Source: Nyssa sinensis
Taxonomy: Eukaryota; Streptophyta; Magnoliopsida; Cornales; Nyssaceae
Direction: 5' to 3'
Length of the DNA: 64,000 nt
Assembly: GCA_008638375.1 (NCBI GenBank)
Contig: CM018051.1
Span: 30,760,740 to 30,824,739, forward strand
The notes beneath the pieces were generated by a model. It had not been told where the DNA came from. It was given only the letters and a program-made list of their open reading frames with translations, and made no database searches. The position numbers were made by a program, and so were the translations under genes. Numbering within the stretch: the first letter of the stretch is position 1; every line of letters begins with the position of its first letter. Below are positions 11,755-23,700 of the stretch, in pieces.

Positions 11755-13310
11755 TGTTTGATCTGTCCTGACCTGTTCTGTTTGATCTGTCTGACCCGTT
11801 CTGTTTGATCTGTCTGACCTGTTCTGTTTGATCTGTCCTGACCTGTTCTGTTTGATCTGTCTGACCTGTTCTGTTTGATCTGTCTGACCTGTTCTGTTTG
11901 ATCTGTCTGACCTGTTCTGTTTGATCTGTCCTGACCTGTTCTGTTTGATCTGTCTGACCTGTTTTGTTTGATCTGTTTTGTCCTGACCTGTTCCGTTTGA
12001 TCTGTCTGATCTGTTCCGTCCTGATCCGTCCTGATTTGTTATGTCTGATCTGTTCCGTCCTGATCCGTCCTGATTTGTTATGTCTGATCTGTTCCGTCTT
12101 GATCCGTTCTGTTTCGTTATGTTTGATCTGTTCCGTCCTGATCCGTCCTGATTTGTTATGTCTGATCTGTTCCGTCCTGATCCGTCCTGATTTGTTATGT
12201 CTAATCTGTTCCGTCCTGATCCGTCTTGATTTGTTATGTCTGATCTGTTCCGTCCTGATCCGTCCTGATTTGTTATGTCTGATCTGATCCGTCCTGATTT
12301 GTTATGTCTGATCTGTTCCGTCCTGATCCGTCCTGATTTGTTATGTCTGATCTGTTCCGTCTTGATCCGTTCTGTTTCGTTATGTTTGATCTGTTCCGTC
12401 CTGATCTGTCCTGATTTGTTATGTCTGATCTGTTCCGTCCTGATCCGTCCTGATTTGTTATGTCTGATCTGTTCCGTCCTGATCCGTTCTGTTTCGTTAT
12501 GTTTGATCTGTTCCGTCCTGATCCGTCCTGATTTGTTATGTTTGATATGTTCTGTCCTGATCCGTCCTGATTGATATTGTACCAGTTTGTTCCGTCCTGT
12601 TCAATTTCGATATGTCTTGTTCTGATAGATGTATTGTTTCGTTTTGTTCCGTCATGTTCAGTTCCGATATGACTTGCCCTGATTGATATTGTTTCGTTTG
12701 TTTCCGTCATGTTCAGTTCCGATATGACTTGTCCTGATTGATATTGTTTCATTTTGTTCCGTCATGTTCAGTTCTGATATGACTCGTCCTGATTGATATT
12801 GATTCGTTTCGTTCCGTTGATGATATACTTGTATCCTTGATTGATATACTGTTTCCACCCAGTTCTGTCTTGTTTCGTTCCGTTGATGATATACCTGTAT
12901 CTCTGGTTGACATATTGTTTCCGCTCCGTTCTGTTATGTTCCGTTTTGTTTTATTCTGATTTGTCAAGTTTTATTCCGTTCTATTCGGTTATGACTTGTT
13001 ATGTTCTGTTCCGTTCCGTTCTATTATGTTTTATTGTGATCCGTTCTGACCTGTTCTATTTCGACCCGTTTTATTCTGACCCGTTCTATTCTGACCTGTT
13101 GTCTCTGATTGATATATTGGCATCATTTACTATTCTGTTCTGATTTGTTGTGCTTTGTTTCGTCCTGTTCTGATTTGTTATGTCTTGCTCTGCTCGGTTC
13201 TGCTTCGTCCTGACCTGTTGTGTTCTGTTCTGTACGGTTATACTTGATATGGTCTGTTATGTTCTGTCTGTCCCGATCTGTTGTTTTATTTTGTTCAGTT
13301 CTGCTTTATT
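11755..13310 (+). repeat. Minisatellite, core unit 39 bp
   Basis: From 12021 to about 12570 there are roughly 14 head-to-tail 39-bp units (for example 12021-12059, 12060-12098, 12099-12137) made of CTGATCCGTC, CTGATTTGTT, ATGTCTGATC and TGTTCCGTC. A variant unit with TTGATCCGTTCTGTTTCGTT recurs. To the left (11755-11960) there are shorter 23-24 bp units of CTGTCTGACCTGTTCTGTTTGAT type; to the right the repeat decays into (YTGTTCYGTT)-like text. Because 39 is divisible by three, long repetitive open frames appear on both strands; these are not genes. Confidence 0.9.
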
Positions 13311-14825
13311 CTACTGAAACTGCATTTTAAGTAGATTCATAAAACTGCTATTTTAGAAACAACTGAACTACCCTTGTGCTTTGTAAACAACAATGGTTTG
13401 AAACCCATGACAGGGAACCTGTGTTACTCATTGGGCTTTTCGAAGCTCACCCCATTCCCTAACATTTTTCAGGAACGATATCTATTGGATCTGATGGCAC
13501 TGATCTGTGGAGACTAGATTATTGAGGATTGAATCTATTTAATCGGGTGAGTGATGTACTATGACTGACTTGACTGATATGTACTGAATATTGATATGGC
13601 TCATGGATTTAAAAGGTACTCTAGAGATTATAGTTCTGCTCTGTTGTTATATGTCGAATTATAGATATGCTCTGAGGTTGAGTTGTTAGTTGTTGGATTT
13701 TAGACTTGTTCTGTGTGATACATATCCTACAGTGGATACATGAGTTGCATTCCCGTGATAAAAAAGAAAAAAAAAAAGAGAAAAGTTTTAAATTCCGCTG
13801 CATCTGACCCTACAGTCGGAGTGCAATTCACTAGAAAGTTCAGAAATTGCCTTCGGTTGGTCGCGTGGCGGCTAACTGGCATCACGTCCTCGACATCCGC
13901 GTAGGGTGGGGTTCGGAATGTGACAAGTCCTTTATATTTATTTGGTGCCTAAACGTACTCATTATTCTTATATTTTGATTTAGGATGCAAATGGAGGTGC
14001 TAAGTGCAAAACAAAGCTAATTGGGCGATTCTGGACAATTTCGACATCATTTCGTAATCTAGGGATAACTCTCTCATACGAACTCCAATTGAGATGATTT
14101 AAGATGATATGGAACACCAAGAAACTGATCTACAACTTTCCTGTTTAGAGTTTTGAGAGATTCTGGCTGCATCAAGGTCGAAAGCGGGCTTGAAGTTGCT
14201 GCACCTACTCTACGGATGTTTTGGAGCATTTTTTTAGCCTGCAATTCTAATGCGCGGATCTAAATTTTTGAAAGTTTTCAGATCTAGTGTACGAAAATTT
14301 CAGCTGCAAACACCACTTTCCTAGTTGTATTAGGACTTTATTTTATTTTTAATATATTTCCCTTAATTAGTTAGATTTGGGTATTTTTATTTTAGGATAA
14401 TATTTAGAATATCTTTAGGAGATCTAGTAGGCTTCAAAGATTGATTTTTAGTGTAAAAGGAGGCGAAGATCAGATTTGCACGCCCCTCTCTCTCTTTCTC
14501 TCTCTCTCCCTTCTTCTCAAACTTCTCATTCGAGTTTTCATGACCCTGCGTGGCTAAATTTTTATAATTGGTTGAACAAAATACCCTTCAAACACATAAG
14601 AGTCGAGTGTTTATTTCCGCGAGGGTCTACGTATTTAGTTTACTCCATCTTCGAGTGAAAATGCTTACTAAGTAATTGTAAGTTGTTTAAAAGTGTTTGT
14701 TCATGATATGTTATGAGTTTTGAAGAGCTTGGTTATGTTTTGTTAATGGCTTTGCAAACCTTGGTGTTTTTGGAAAAGTGAATTTGAGTTTTGCCCAAGG
14801 ACGAGAAAAATTTAAGTATGGGGGA

Positions 14826-16817
14826 TCAATGCCCACGCTTCATCCAGCCGTCCACTATTAGAACAGAAACTAGGATTCCTATTACAATGGTCTCTAGAGC
14901 CAATCCAGTGCCACAGGAATCCCAGTCTCCTGAGGCTTCAGTCCCCTCAATCTCCCAACATCCTCCAACTAACATTGGACATATTCATCCCCCGAGTCAA
15001 AGATCTAGAGGTACAGGACAAGATCAACAATGGGTTCTAATCCCACAACAAGTTTTACCCTGAACACCTCTAAAGGAAAGGAGATAATAGACTCTCAAGA
15101 TAAGACAATCTCAACTAGAGGATTCCATGACCCTCTAGAGCAAAACGAACTGAGTGAATTGCTCAAGAGGTTTTCCATGCCATTTATCTTTACCATAATG
15201 ACAGAAGAACGGTCGAAAAAATTTGTTGTTCCAAAATTCACCCTCTATGATGGATCTAAGGACCCTAGGGACCACCTATCTCACTACCAACACACTATAG
15301 CTCTCCATGGAGCTATTGATGCCTTCATGTGCCGAAATTTTGTGACAAGCCTCAAGGGCACCGCCCTTAAATGGTTTTATAATCTCCCTCAAAAATCGAT
15401 CAACAATTTTCACTAGCTCGGTAGGCTATTCCTCGACCGATTCCTAACCAGTAGAAAGTTAAGAAAATGACCAGAATTCTTATTCATTATAAAGCAGACA
15501 AAGGGAGAATCACTTTGGGACTACATAGCTCATTTTAATACCGAGCTCACAGAAATAACCGACTGCAGTCCAAGCTTTCTAGTGGCCGCCCTCACTTCAG
15601 GCCTTGGACCTAGACGCTTCCAAGATTCCTTGACCAAGAATCCCTTCATCGATATGACAGCACTCATGGAGCGAGCACAGAAGTCTATTAATCTTAAAGA
15701 TACCAAAATTTCTTTCTGAAAAGCAAAAGAATAGGCTCAGAAGGATAAACAAGTTCAGAAGAGGGATAACAGTGCTAATAGGAAGAGGATCAAGAGCCCT
15801 AACAAGAGAACGGCACCTAGAGCCCAAAACAATTCTAACTCTGGGAGGTATGGAACTTTGACCCCTTTAAATGCTTCCCTTACCCACATACTCCAACAAA
15901 TCCAGACTAGTGAAAACTTGAGGTGACAGAACCACTAAAAAGCCACTCGACACAATCATAACAAATGTTGTGATTTCCATAAAAAGCACGGGCACACAAC
16001 CGAGGAGTGCAGAGCTCTCAAGCAGGAAATAGAGCAGTATCTCATTAGAAGAGGACGAATGACGGAGTTTGTCTACCAAGATGGGAGGCAGAGCCCCCGT
16101 GATGATAGACCATCGCATAGAAGGCAAGAACAAAGGCCCGAATAGAGAGAAATTCAACACGATCAATAGTGGCAAAATAATCAAGTCATATATGTGCTTT
16201 ACGCTGATAATACGACAACGTGAATGTCTAACCAAACCAAGAAAAGATATGCTTCGGAGGCAAGGGCAAAACCCCAAGTTCTCCAGATCTCAGCTATTGA
16301 GAAAAAGATAAAGTTAGGACCTTAGATCTAGTTCTCTGAATTAGACATCATTAGGATACACTGTCCCTATAGCAATACTCTTGTCATCTCACTCAAAATC
16401 ACTAACTTTGAGATCAAAAGGGCTCTTGTGGATCCTGGAAGTTCCACCAACGTATTATTCTATGAACCCTTCAAACACACGAACCTCAATCTTAATGACA
16501 TCAGAGCTACCATCGTTGTCATGGTAGGATTCGACAGAAATCTTAGCATCCCATTAGGTAAAATTGACCTACCGACCACGATGGGAGAAGGGAACAAACA
16601 AAAGACACTACTCTCTGAATACATGGTCCTAAACTCTAAATCCCCCTAAAACGTCATTATTGGGAGATCTTGGATCCACCGGATGGGAGCGGTTACTTCA
16701 GCCCTCCATCAATGCTTGAAATATGTCCACAATGACAAAGTCTTCTCCATCAAGGGCTGTCAGCCCACTGTTGGGAATGTCATACCCTTGCATTAAAAGA
16801 AAAGCCCCCCCAAATAG
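14826..16817 (+). pseudogene. Element A gag-protease, degenerate
   Basis: Resumes the Gag interrupted at 7831. KFVVPKFTLYDGSKDPRDHL (about 15219 on) and the following LHGAIDAFMCRNFVTSLKGT match the retrotransposon Gag domain of element B. CCDFHKKHGHTTEECRAL-type text near 15970 is the Cys/His knuckle region. The protease motif reads VDPGSSTNVLFYEP at about 16428: the catalytic D-T-G has become D-P-G. Several frames are used and in-frame stops are frequent (for example 15415, 15468, 15719). The region ends in TAG at 16815-16817, the position of the gag-pro/pol boundary stop in element B. Confidence 0.75.
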
Positions 16818-16823
16818 TAATTA
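16815..16823 (+). promoter_or_regulatory. Boundary stop of element A gag-pro, decayed readthrough context
   Basis: AAA TAG TAA TTA CAG TAC aligns with AAA TAA CAA TTA CAG TAC of element B (38095-38112). One change from C to T in the second codon would account for the extra TAA. The shared layout indicates an ancestral stop followed by CAA TTA at this boundary. Confidence 0.5.
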
Positions 16824-18537
16824 CAGTACCATCATGAAATGGAAAGTTCTTCATTTTCCAACCTTCATGAAGCATATGAGTGTCCCTCTGAAATTGACGA
16901 GCCATTAAGTCCCAAAGGAAGGGACAACACGGTCAAACCAATGGAAGAGCCCATCAAAATACTCATCAGCACTGAAGGAGAGGGAAAGTATTTGCAAATT
17001 GGCTCAACTCTATCTCCTTCCGAGCAAGAGAAAATTGTTGAATTTCTAAAAAACAACCTGTTGGTATTTACTTGGGAAACTAAAGATATAGAGGGAATAA
17101 ATCCTAATTTTATCTCTCACAAGCTAATGACAGATTCGGACCATCCTTCGATGAGACAAAAAAGGAGAACATTTGACCCTGAACGCCACAAAATCATCAA
17201 TGAAGAAATCCAAAGATTGCTAAATGCTGGAATGATGAGAGAAGTGTTCTACCTAGAATGGCTTGCCAATAAGGTTCTTGCAAAAAAAAAGAATGGCAAG
17301 TGAAGGGTCTGTGTTGACTATATCGACCTAAATAAAGCTTGCTCCAATGACAACTTTCCTTTCCCCAAGATTGATCAACTTGTTGATGCCACAACAGGTC
17401 ATGAACTTATGAGTTTTATGGATGCTTATTCTGGATACAAGTAGATTCAAATGTATCCACCAAACCAGGAGAAAAAAATCTTCATATCAGAATAAGGTCT
17501 CTATTGTTATAGAGTGATGCTGTTTGGTTTAAAAAATGTTAGAGCTATGTACCAGCGACTTGTAAACAACATGTTTGGCCCCCCAAATTGGGGATACAAT
17601 GGAAGTCTACATTGACGACATGCTTGTCAAAAGTGTTCAAAAGAGTGACCACATCCAGCACTTGAGCCAGACATTCGACATCTTAAGGAAACATAAAATG
17701 AAGCTAAACCTTTAAAATGTACCTTCGGGGATCACAAAAGGGAAACTCTTGAGTTTTTTAGTCTCTTAAAGAGGAATTGAGGCAGATCCTTCACAGAACA
17801 AAGTTCTGATTGAACTAGAGTCACCTAAAACTAAGAAAGATATCGAAGGCCTGAATGGAAGGATAGCAGCTCTAAACAGGTTTATCTTTAAATCTACGAA
17901 TCGTTGCCACCCATTCTTTAAAGCCTTGGAGGAGGGGGTAAGGCCCTAGAATGAACCTCTAAATGTGAAGAGGCTTTCCAAGAACTCAAGCGATACCTAG
18001 TTTCCCCCGAACTATTTTCAAAACTAGCACTGGGGGAAAGACTACTCTTGTACTTAGTTGTATCGAAAAATGCCATCAGCTCTACCTTAGTTAGGGACGA
18101 CAAGGGAATTCAAAGGTCTATCTTTTACGTTAGCTAGACACTTCTGGATATCAAGACAAGATACTCTAAAATTGAAAAATTGGCCTTAGCCTTAGTGATA
18201 TCCGCTCGGAAGCTCAGACCATACTTTCAAGCCCATCCTATTGTAATCCTTACATCCTATCCGTTAAAATCAGTCTTACACAAACCTAAAATTTTGGGAC
18301 GACTAGTCAAATGGTCAATAGAGTTGGGAGAATTTGACATATCCTATATACCGCGAACTACTATTAAAGGCCAGGTATTAGCAGAATTTGTAGCAGAGTT
18401 CACTCGGACATCACATTCGAAAGCTCAAGCCACTACAGACACTTGGTATAGCAACTTTACACCTACAGTTCGTCTACCGACAAAGGCTCTAGAGTATGCA
18501 TAATACTTTAATCCCCCGATGGGATCGTAACCAAAAA
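16818..18537 (+). pseudogene. Element A RT and first RNase H, degenerate
   Basis: Contains EWLANKVLAKKKNGK and VDYIDLNKAC-like text near 17250-17345, FMDAYSGYK near 17415 and the RT catalytic YIDDMLVKS near 17610. The first RNase H domain follows (AYALVISARKLRPYFQAHP-like text near 18180), then the tether HVPR..IKGQVLAEFVAEF near 18350-18400. Stops interrupt it at several places (17301, 17442, 17492). It is cut at 18537 by LTR-M and continues at 21656. Confidence 0.75.
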
Positions 18538-18583
18538 TGTAATGACATGGAAATTTTTTTTTTTTATTATTACTTGTTTTTTT

Positions 18584-18589
<6 letters not shown>

Positions 18590-18643
<54 letters not shown>
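18590..18643. repeat. (TTA)n microsatellite
   Basis: Uninterrupted ATT/TTA trinucleotide run inside LTR-M. Confidence 0.95.
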
Positions 18644-18645
<2 letters not shown>

Positions 18646-18882
18646 GATATTAAAATGTATATTATTATTATTAAAATGCATGGTGTATGTATGTATAGCA
18701 TGTATATGTGTGTGGAATGTTATATGTATGTGTACATGTATGGAATGATGTGTGTACATATGTATGTGGATATGTATATGTATATATATGTATAGCAGTG
18801 TGTGTGTGTGTTGTGCAACAGACCGTGGGGTGTGTGTGGTGTTGATGGAGTAGTGTGTGTGTCTAGTGTGTGTGTGATGAGT

Positions 18883-18884
<2 letters not shown>

Positions 18885-18928
<44 letters not shown>
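18885..18928. repeat. (TA)n microsatellite
   Basis: Long uninterrupted TA run in LTR-M, just upstream of a perfect palindrome. It may serve as, or obscure, a TATA element. Confidence 0.95.
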
Positions 18929-18931
<3 letters not shown>

Positions 18932-18939
18932 GATATAGG

Positions 18940-18966
18940 GCAGCTTTGCATTAAATGCAAAGCTGC
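18940..18966. repeat. 27-base perfect palindrome in LTR-M
   Basis: Arms GCAGCTTTGCATT and AATGCAAAGCTGC around a single A. It sits 12 bases after the (TA)n run. Confidence 0.9.
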
Positions 18967-21655
18967 ATTGGGGAAGAAAGCAGGGTGGCTGAACAGAGGG
19001 AGAGAAGTCAAGGAAAGGGGCTGGTGTGAGAGAGAGACGTGTGAGAGTGGATGTGTTGGGTATATGTGTTGGTCTCGGTTGGGAGAAGAGAATGAAAGAA
19101 AAGCAGAAGCGAGAGAGAGAAAGAGAGTTCTGGAAGGGAGTCTTGGAGCCTGATTTAAGCTTGGAACCAGAGGGTGAAAGAGGTGCACGGCTAGAGAGAG
19201 AAACCCAAGAAAACCGTAAGTGACCCAGTTTTGTTTTGATTTTTTTTAAAGCATGATAATTACTTTGATGTATATGATCTTAAAGAGCATGTTGTAGGGT
19301 TTATTTTGCAAAAAGAATGAAAGAAAATGGTTAGGAAATGAGAGAGAAACAGTGAGTTGCAGGTGGGTGGATAATCGGTTGGTTGGAAAAATATTGGTCT
19401 AAAACTTGGTTTAAATGGTAGGGAACGAACCCTAAGAAGTGCAGAAATACATTAGGATAAGAATAGGGGTTAAACCAGGGCCGAACTGTCACAAAAATGA
19501 AGGGGAAAGAGTCGGCCGGAAGTTTGACCGAGGGGTTGACCCTCTATTTTGTGAAGATCTGGTGACTTGAACCCAAAACCAAGCCTAGATATGGAAACCT
19601 TGGAAGAAAATGAAGAGGATAGCATTTTGAAACCTTGAAAATCTCGCCGAAGACCAGTTGCTGGCGCTGGAGAAGGCGCCGGAACCTTACTAGTGTGTCG
19701 CCGGAAAGTCGGGGAAGAAAGGGGTTGCTCGGGTCGGGTTTCGGGTCCGGGTCGGGTCCGGTTCCGGCGGGGCTGAACCGCCCCTGCCACGTGTCGCTCC
19801 CACGTTTTAAATTAAAAAGGGGCTGGGGGGCTATTTGGCTACGAAGTTAAGAAATTAGAAATTGAAATTAAATGGGAACAGGGATATCTTATCCCTGTTT
19901 TGGATTCGCCACTGTTTGGCTATCCAAATTGAGAATAAGGGTTTTACAAATTACGAAATTGCCCCTAAACTTTCTGAAAATTACAATTCTACCCTGTACT
20001 TTTTAAAATTCTGATTTGACCCCTCAGATTTCAGAAATTACACTTTAACACTAAACTTTTAAGTAATTACGCTTTAACCCATCAGAATTAAATATTAATA
20101 AAATGATAATTAAATTAATTAATTAATTAATTAATTTAATTATTTTAAATACTCTAAAATAGTCCGGAGTCCAAATGGGACAAGTCATTAGTGTACTTTG
20201 ACTATCTCGACCATTCTGAGACCAATGGTGAGGTCCGTTTTACGAGAAGGGGTCCCGAAAAATAAAAGACCCGTAGTAACCTTTAAAATTATCAAAATGC
20301 CCCTAAATTAAAGTATAGTCAAACGAACTTCGAATTAAGTAAACAAATAGTGAAACTTTATTATCTCGAACATTCCAGACTCAACCGTGGAGTCCGATTG
20401 GTGAAAAGAGGTCACGAAATGTAAGGACCCGTGAAAAGTGCAAAATGACTGTTTTGCCCTTTTGAACCCAGATGTCCGAATTGAGTTCTACGAAAACCTA
20501 AACTTATTTTCTTCAACATCCTAGACTCAATGGCAGAGTTTAATTTAGCAGAATAGAAACCTATGAATTAAAGACATAAAATTTGATGAATAGCATAAAT
20601 TCAAATGACAATAGACTGAGTTGTAATTTATACTTTTAGGGATATTGACAGGATAGGAGAGGGCGATCTGATCTCCTGCATTTTCATTGACCAGTTCAGT
20701 TACATATCGTGCACGATCTTCTAGGGTTGAGACCAACCCGTCAGGTATGGTGTTTTGCTAATGTTAGAAATGAAGTTAAGTTAGGAATGTTCTGTGAATG
20801 ACTGGAATGACTTATGTATTTATATGGAATGTGTTTACTTGATGATTTGGAATTGGTTGTTCACATGCTTACATGTTACTTGTACTTTATGAAAATTTAG
20901 TGAATGATGAACGTGAATCATGACATGTGTTTAAGTTGATTATATGAGATACGCTTACATGTGGAATTAGCTGGTGATTTATGTATTATTGTCTCGAGCA
21001 TGCTATATTGTGGAAACCATGTTTCATTGAGATTGCATTGGCATATTGGCATATGATGAATCCTTTGAGAACATGGCGTGGGTTGAGCACGTGGTGCTTT
21101 GCATTATGAGGGTGTAGATCCTGTGGTGAAAAACCCAAAATTGGCCATTGCATTGGTACTCCGTGCCATCGGGGAGTACCCGTAAACGAGACATGGGTGT
21201 GGCATAGAGTTGTGCATGGGTGCGTCATGCATACCATTCATATATTACTGCGATGCTTTGAATGACATTTAGATATAAATGTACACTTTGCACATGCCAC
21301 GCCTTAGCTTTATTTCTTGCATTAGCATTTCATCATACCAGCAGTTGAGCTGACCCATTCGTGGGCAACATTTTTCAGATGAGGATCCTCCAGCCACTTG
21401 AGACTCTGTGATACCCTGATAGGGTGAAGCACGTGGTATATTTTTTGTCCATGAGACTTATATTTTGTAATGTAAGGGCTTAAGCCCGAATGACCTATGA
21501 ACAATGCAGTTGTGAGATGTACTTATGTTATTTTATGTATTGATGGGAATGGATGCTTGTTTAGTGGATTTATTTACATTTGTCCTTTTATTTATTTTAT
21601 TTTCTGTCTTGTTAGTCGCGCCTCGGGTTTGCAGAAATTCGGGGCGTGACAAAAA

Positions 21656-23282
21656 AAGTGGTTAGCTTGGGATTCAGAGCCTTTAACAATGAAGCCGAAT
21701 ATGAAGCACCTATCCTTGAGATGAAACTGGCTCTAGAATGTAAAACTCTAGATCTTAAAGCATTCTTTGACTCTCAACTTGTAGTGAGTCAAGTTTTGGG
21801 AGAATTTTCCACCAAGTATAGTAGGATGACCAGATATTCAAAGCTAGTTGAATCACAAAAGCTATCTTTCTGCAAATTCATCATTCAGAAGATTGAAAGA
21901 AACCAAAACTCCAAGGCCGATGCTTTATCAAACATGGCCTCCTATCTCATGCTAGAAAGAGACTTAATGGTGAAAATCTCCTACCAGTAAAAACCTAGTA
22001 TTGAGGTAATACAATCCCTTCAAATTTTAGAACAACCACAAAATTGGATGACTCCCATTATCTAGTATCTAAAGAAGGGGTTGCTTCTAGAAGACAAGAA
22101 TCGTGCTAGGAGAATTCGAATTAGGGCAGCTTGATATTTAATTCTTAAAGAAAAGATTTACTGAAGGTCCTATAGACAGCCCCTCCTACGTTGCTTAACT
22201 CAAGAAAAGACCTACTATGTCTTAGCTAAGATACATAAGGGGATCTGTGAAAACCATAATGGTGATAAGACCATAGCCCATCGAGCGCTAACTCAGGGCT
22301 ACTATTGGCCTAGTATGCTAAAACATGCTAAGAAATAAATATGTTCAGAGGTGTGATAAATGTCAACGATTTGCCTTATACCAATATCAACCTCATCATA
22401 ACTTGTCCCTATCGCCAGTCCTTGGCCTTTTGCCCAATGGGGAATGGACGTTGTAAGACCGTTACCAAAAGCCCATCAAAATAGGAGATTCCTACTAGTC
22501 GCCATTGAATATTTTCTAAATGGGTCGAGGCTGAATCACTGACCCATATAACAGAGGTAAAAGTAAAGAATTTCACTTGAAAAAATATAATATGTAGGTT
22601 CGGTATACCCCACGTCATTATTTTAGACAATGGGATGCAGTTCGTTGGAAAAGTATTTGGGAAGTTTTGTACAAACTTGCACATTAGTCACCATTTCCCC
22701 TCTCCAGGGCACCCTCAAGCTAATGGGCAAGCCAAAGTTATCAACCACACTATTCTTGAAGCAATTAAGAGAAAGTTGGAGAAGGCCAAGAGAAAATGGG
22801 TTGAAGAACTCCCTGGAGTATTCTGGGCCTACCAAACTAACAAAAAGACCCCAATTGTAGAAACACCATTCTCACTCGCCGATGGCACTGAGGTAGTCAT
22901 CCTTGTCGAAATTGGCATGCCAACTTTTAAGAGAGACTGCTTTGACCAAGGGACTAATAACCAATAGCTCGCGGAGAATTTGGACCTACTTGAAGAAAGA
23001 CATGAGCAAGCTCGGATTAGGACTGAAGCTTACCAGTAGAGAATGGCTATATGTTTCAACCAAAGGTTAAAACCTATCAACTTGTAGCTTGGAGATCTTG
23101 TCCTAATAAGGGTTTTTCTAAACACTAAAGATCCCACCGTAGGAAGGCTTTACCTCAATTGGGAAGGACCTTACAAAATAACCAAGATCGTCAGACCTAC
23201 GACTTATTGGTTAGAAGATTTGACTAGGAAGTTTGTATCCAGACCTTGGAACATCGAACATTTACGCAAGTATTATCAGTAA
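21656..23282 (+). pseudogene. Element A second RNase H and integrase, degenerate
   Basis: VVSLGFRAFNNEAEYEAPIL (from about 21661) continues the second RNase H typical of Tat elements; KIERNQNSKADALSNMAS (21890-21940) is its C-terminal part. Integrase follows: zinc-binding region near 22240-22375, QWGMDVV (D) at about 22436, IILDNG-type (D) near 22616, and SPGHPQANGQAKVINHTILE near 22700. There Lys stands before VINHT where B has Glu. Stops break it at 21988, 22063, 22132, 22163, 22336 and 22965. The last residues (HLRKYYQ, stop 23280-23282) align with the end of element B Pol. Confidence 0.75.
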
Positions 23283-23309
23283 AAAAGCTACTTTTGATTC
23301 ACCTTAGAG

Positions 23310-23700
23310 TTTGTCTCTCAATGCACAGACCCTTAAAAGCCTTGTACCCATTACAAGTGCTACAGGTCTGGTCCATTTTACTCAATACACAGACCTTTGA
23401 AAAGCCTTGTATCCATTACAAGTGCTACAGGTTTGGTCCATTTCACTTAAATGTACAGACCCCTAAAAGTCTTGTGTTCAAAACAAGTACTGTAGGTCTG
23501 GTCCATTTTATGAATATACAGATCCCCTAAGACCTTCTATTTATTACGAGTGTTATGGGTCTGATCCATTTCTCCCGCTCTACAAATCTCTAGAAAAGGC
23601 TTCTTTTAATTATAAGTATTAAAGATCTCGAGAAAAGGCTTCTTTTAATTACAAGTATTGAAGATCTCTGGAAAAGGCTTGTTTTGCAAGTATTGAAGGT
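23310..23700 (+). repeat. Post-pol tandem hairpin repeats of element A
   Basis: Three to four diverged units of about 60-65 bp, each with CTTGTA..TACAAG-type inverted arms and outer CAGACC..GGTCTG arms joined by GGTCCATTT. Element B has a similar but shorter-unit array at the same place after pol. Confidence 0.65.

Larger units (their letters stand above)
7879..13925 (+). mobile_element. LTR-Q: very long solo LTR (about 6 kb)
   Basis: Starts TGTAACACCCCGAC and ends TTCGGAATGTGACA, with a perfect target duplication AGTCC at 7874-7878 and 13926-13930. No primer site, protein domain or second LTR was found inside, so a solo LTR is the simplest reading. Contents: a tRNA-like piece (8304-8366), a GTCGAC-containing 9-bp repeat near 9490-9515, five or more copies of a degenerate motif about 145 bp apart (10081-10944) and a large 39-bp minisatellite (11755-13310). 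Its body matches LTR-P at 1344-4345. Six kilobases is unusually long for an LTR and is partly explained by the minisatellite. Confidence 0.7.
7832..14825 (+). repeat. Older LTR-like fragment (Athila-like?), itself split by LTR-Q
   Basis: Starts TGATGAGAATGCAAAATG, resembling the start of the solo LTR at 53335 (TGATGAGTGCGCAAAAGTGC). After removal of the insertion 7879-13925 it continues through a stretch of the 'colour and solvent-free' LTR type also seen at 53600-53900 (about 14050-14200), a CT-rich tract (14485-14510) and ends near a purine-rich AAGTATGGGGGA (14814-14825), like a polypurine tract. No matching target duplication for the preceding GCAAC was found, so the right edge and the class are uncertain. 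It carries no recognisable gene. Confidence 0.35.
18538..21650 (+). mobile_element. LTR-M: solo LTR inside element A
   Basis: Starts TGTAATGACATGG and ends GGGGCGTGACA, flanked by AAAAA on both sides (18533-18537 and 21651-21655); removing it rejoins the RNase H reading of element A. It holds a (TTA)n microsatellite (18590-18643), a (TA)n run (18885-18928), a 27-base perfect palindrome (18940-18966), the about 145-bp periodic motif (20213, 20373, 20521) and a block shared with LTR-S and the Tekay LTRs (21333-21365). The N/H/T-rich open frame on the minus strand at 18508-19188 is a translation of microsatellites. Confidence 0.75.

Noticed and set aside
11964..12752. Long repetitive open frames on both strands (LICSVLIRPDLLC-type and NITNQDGSGRNRS-type)
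   Set aside because: They are translations of the 39-bp minisatellite, whose unit is divisible by three; no start context or domain.
18508..19188. 226-codon minus-strand frame rich in Asn, His and Thr
   Set aside because: Driven by (TTA)n, (TA)n and (CA)n microsatellites in LTR-M.
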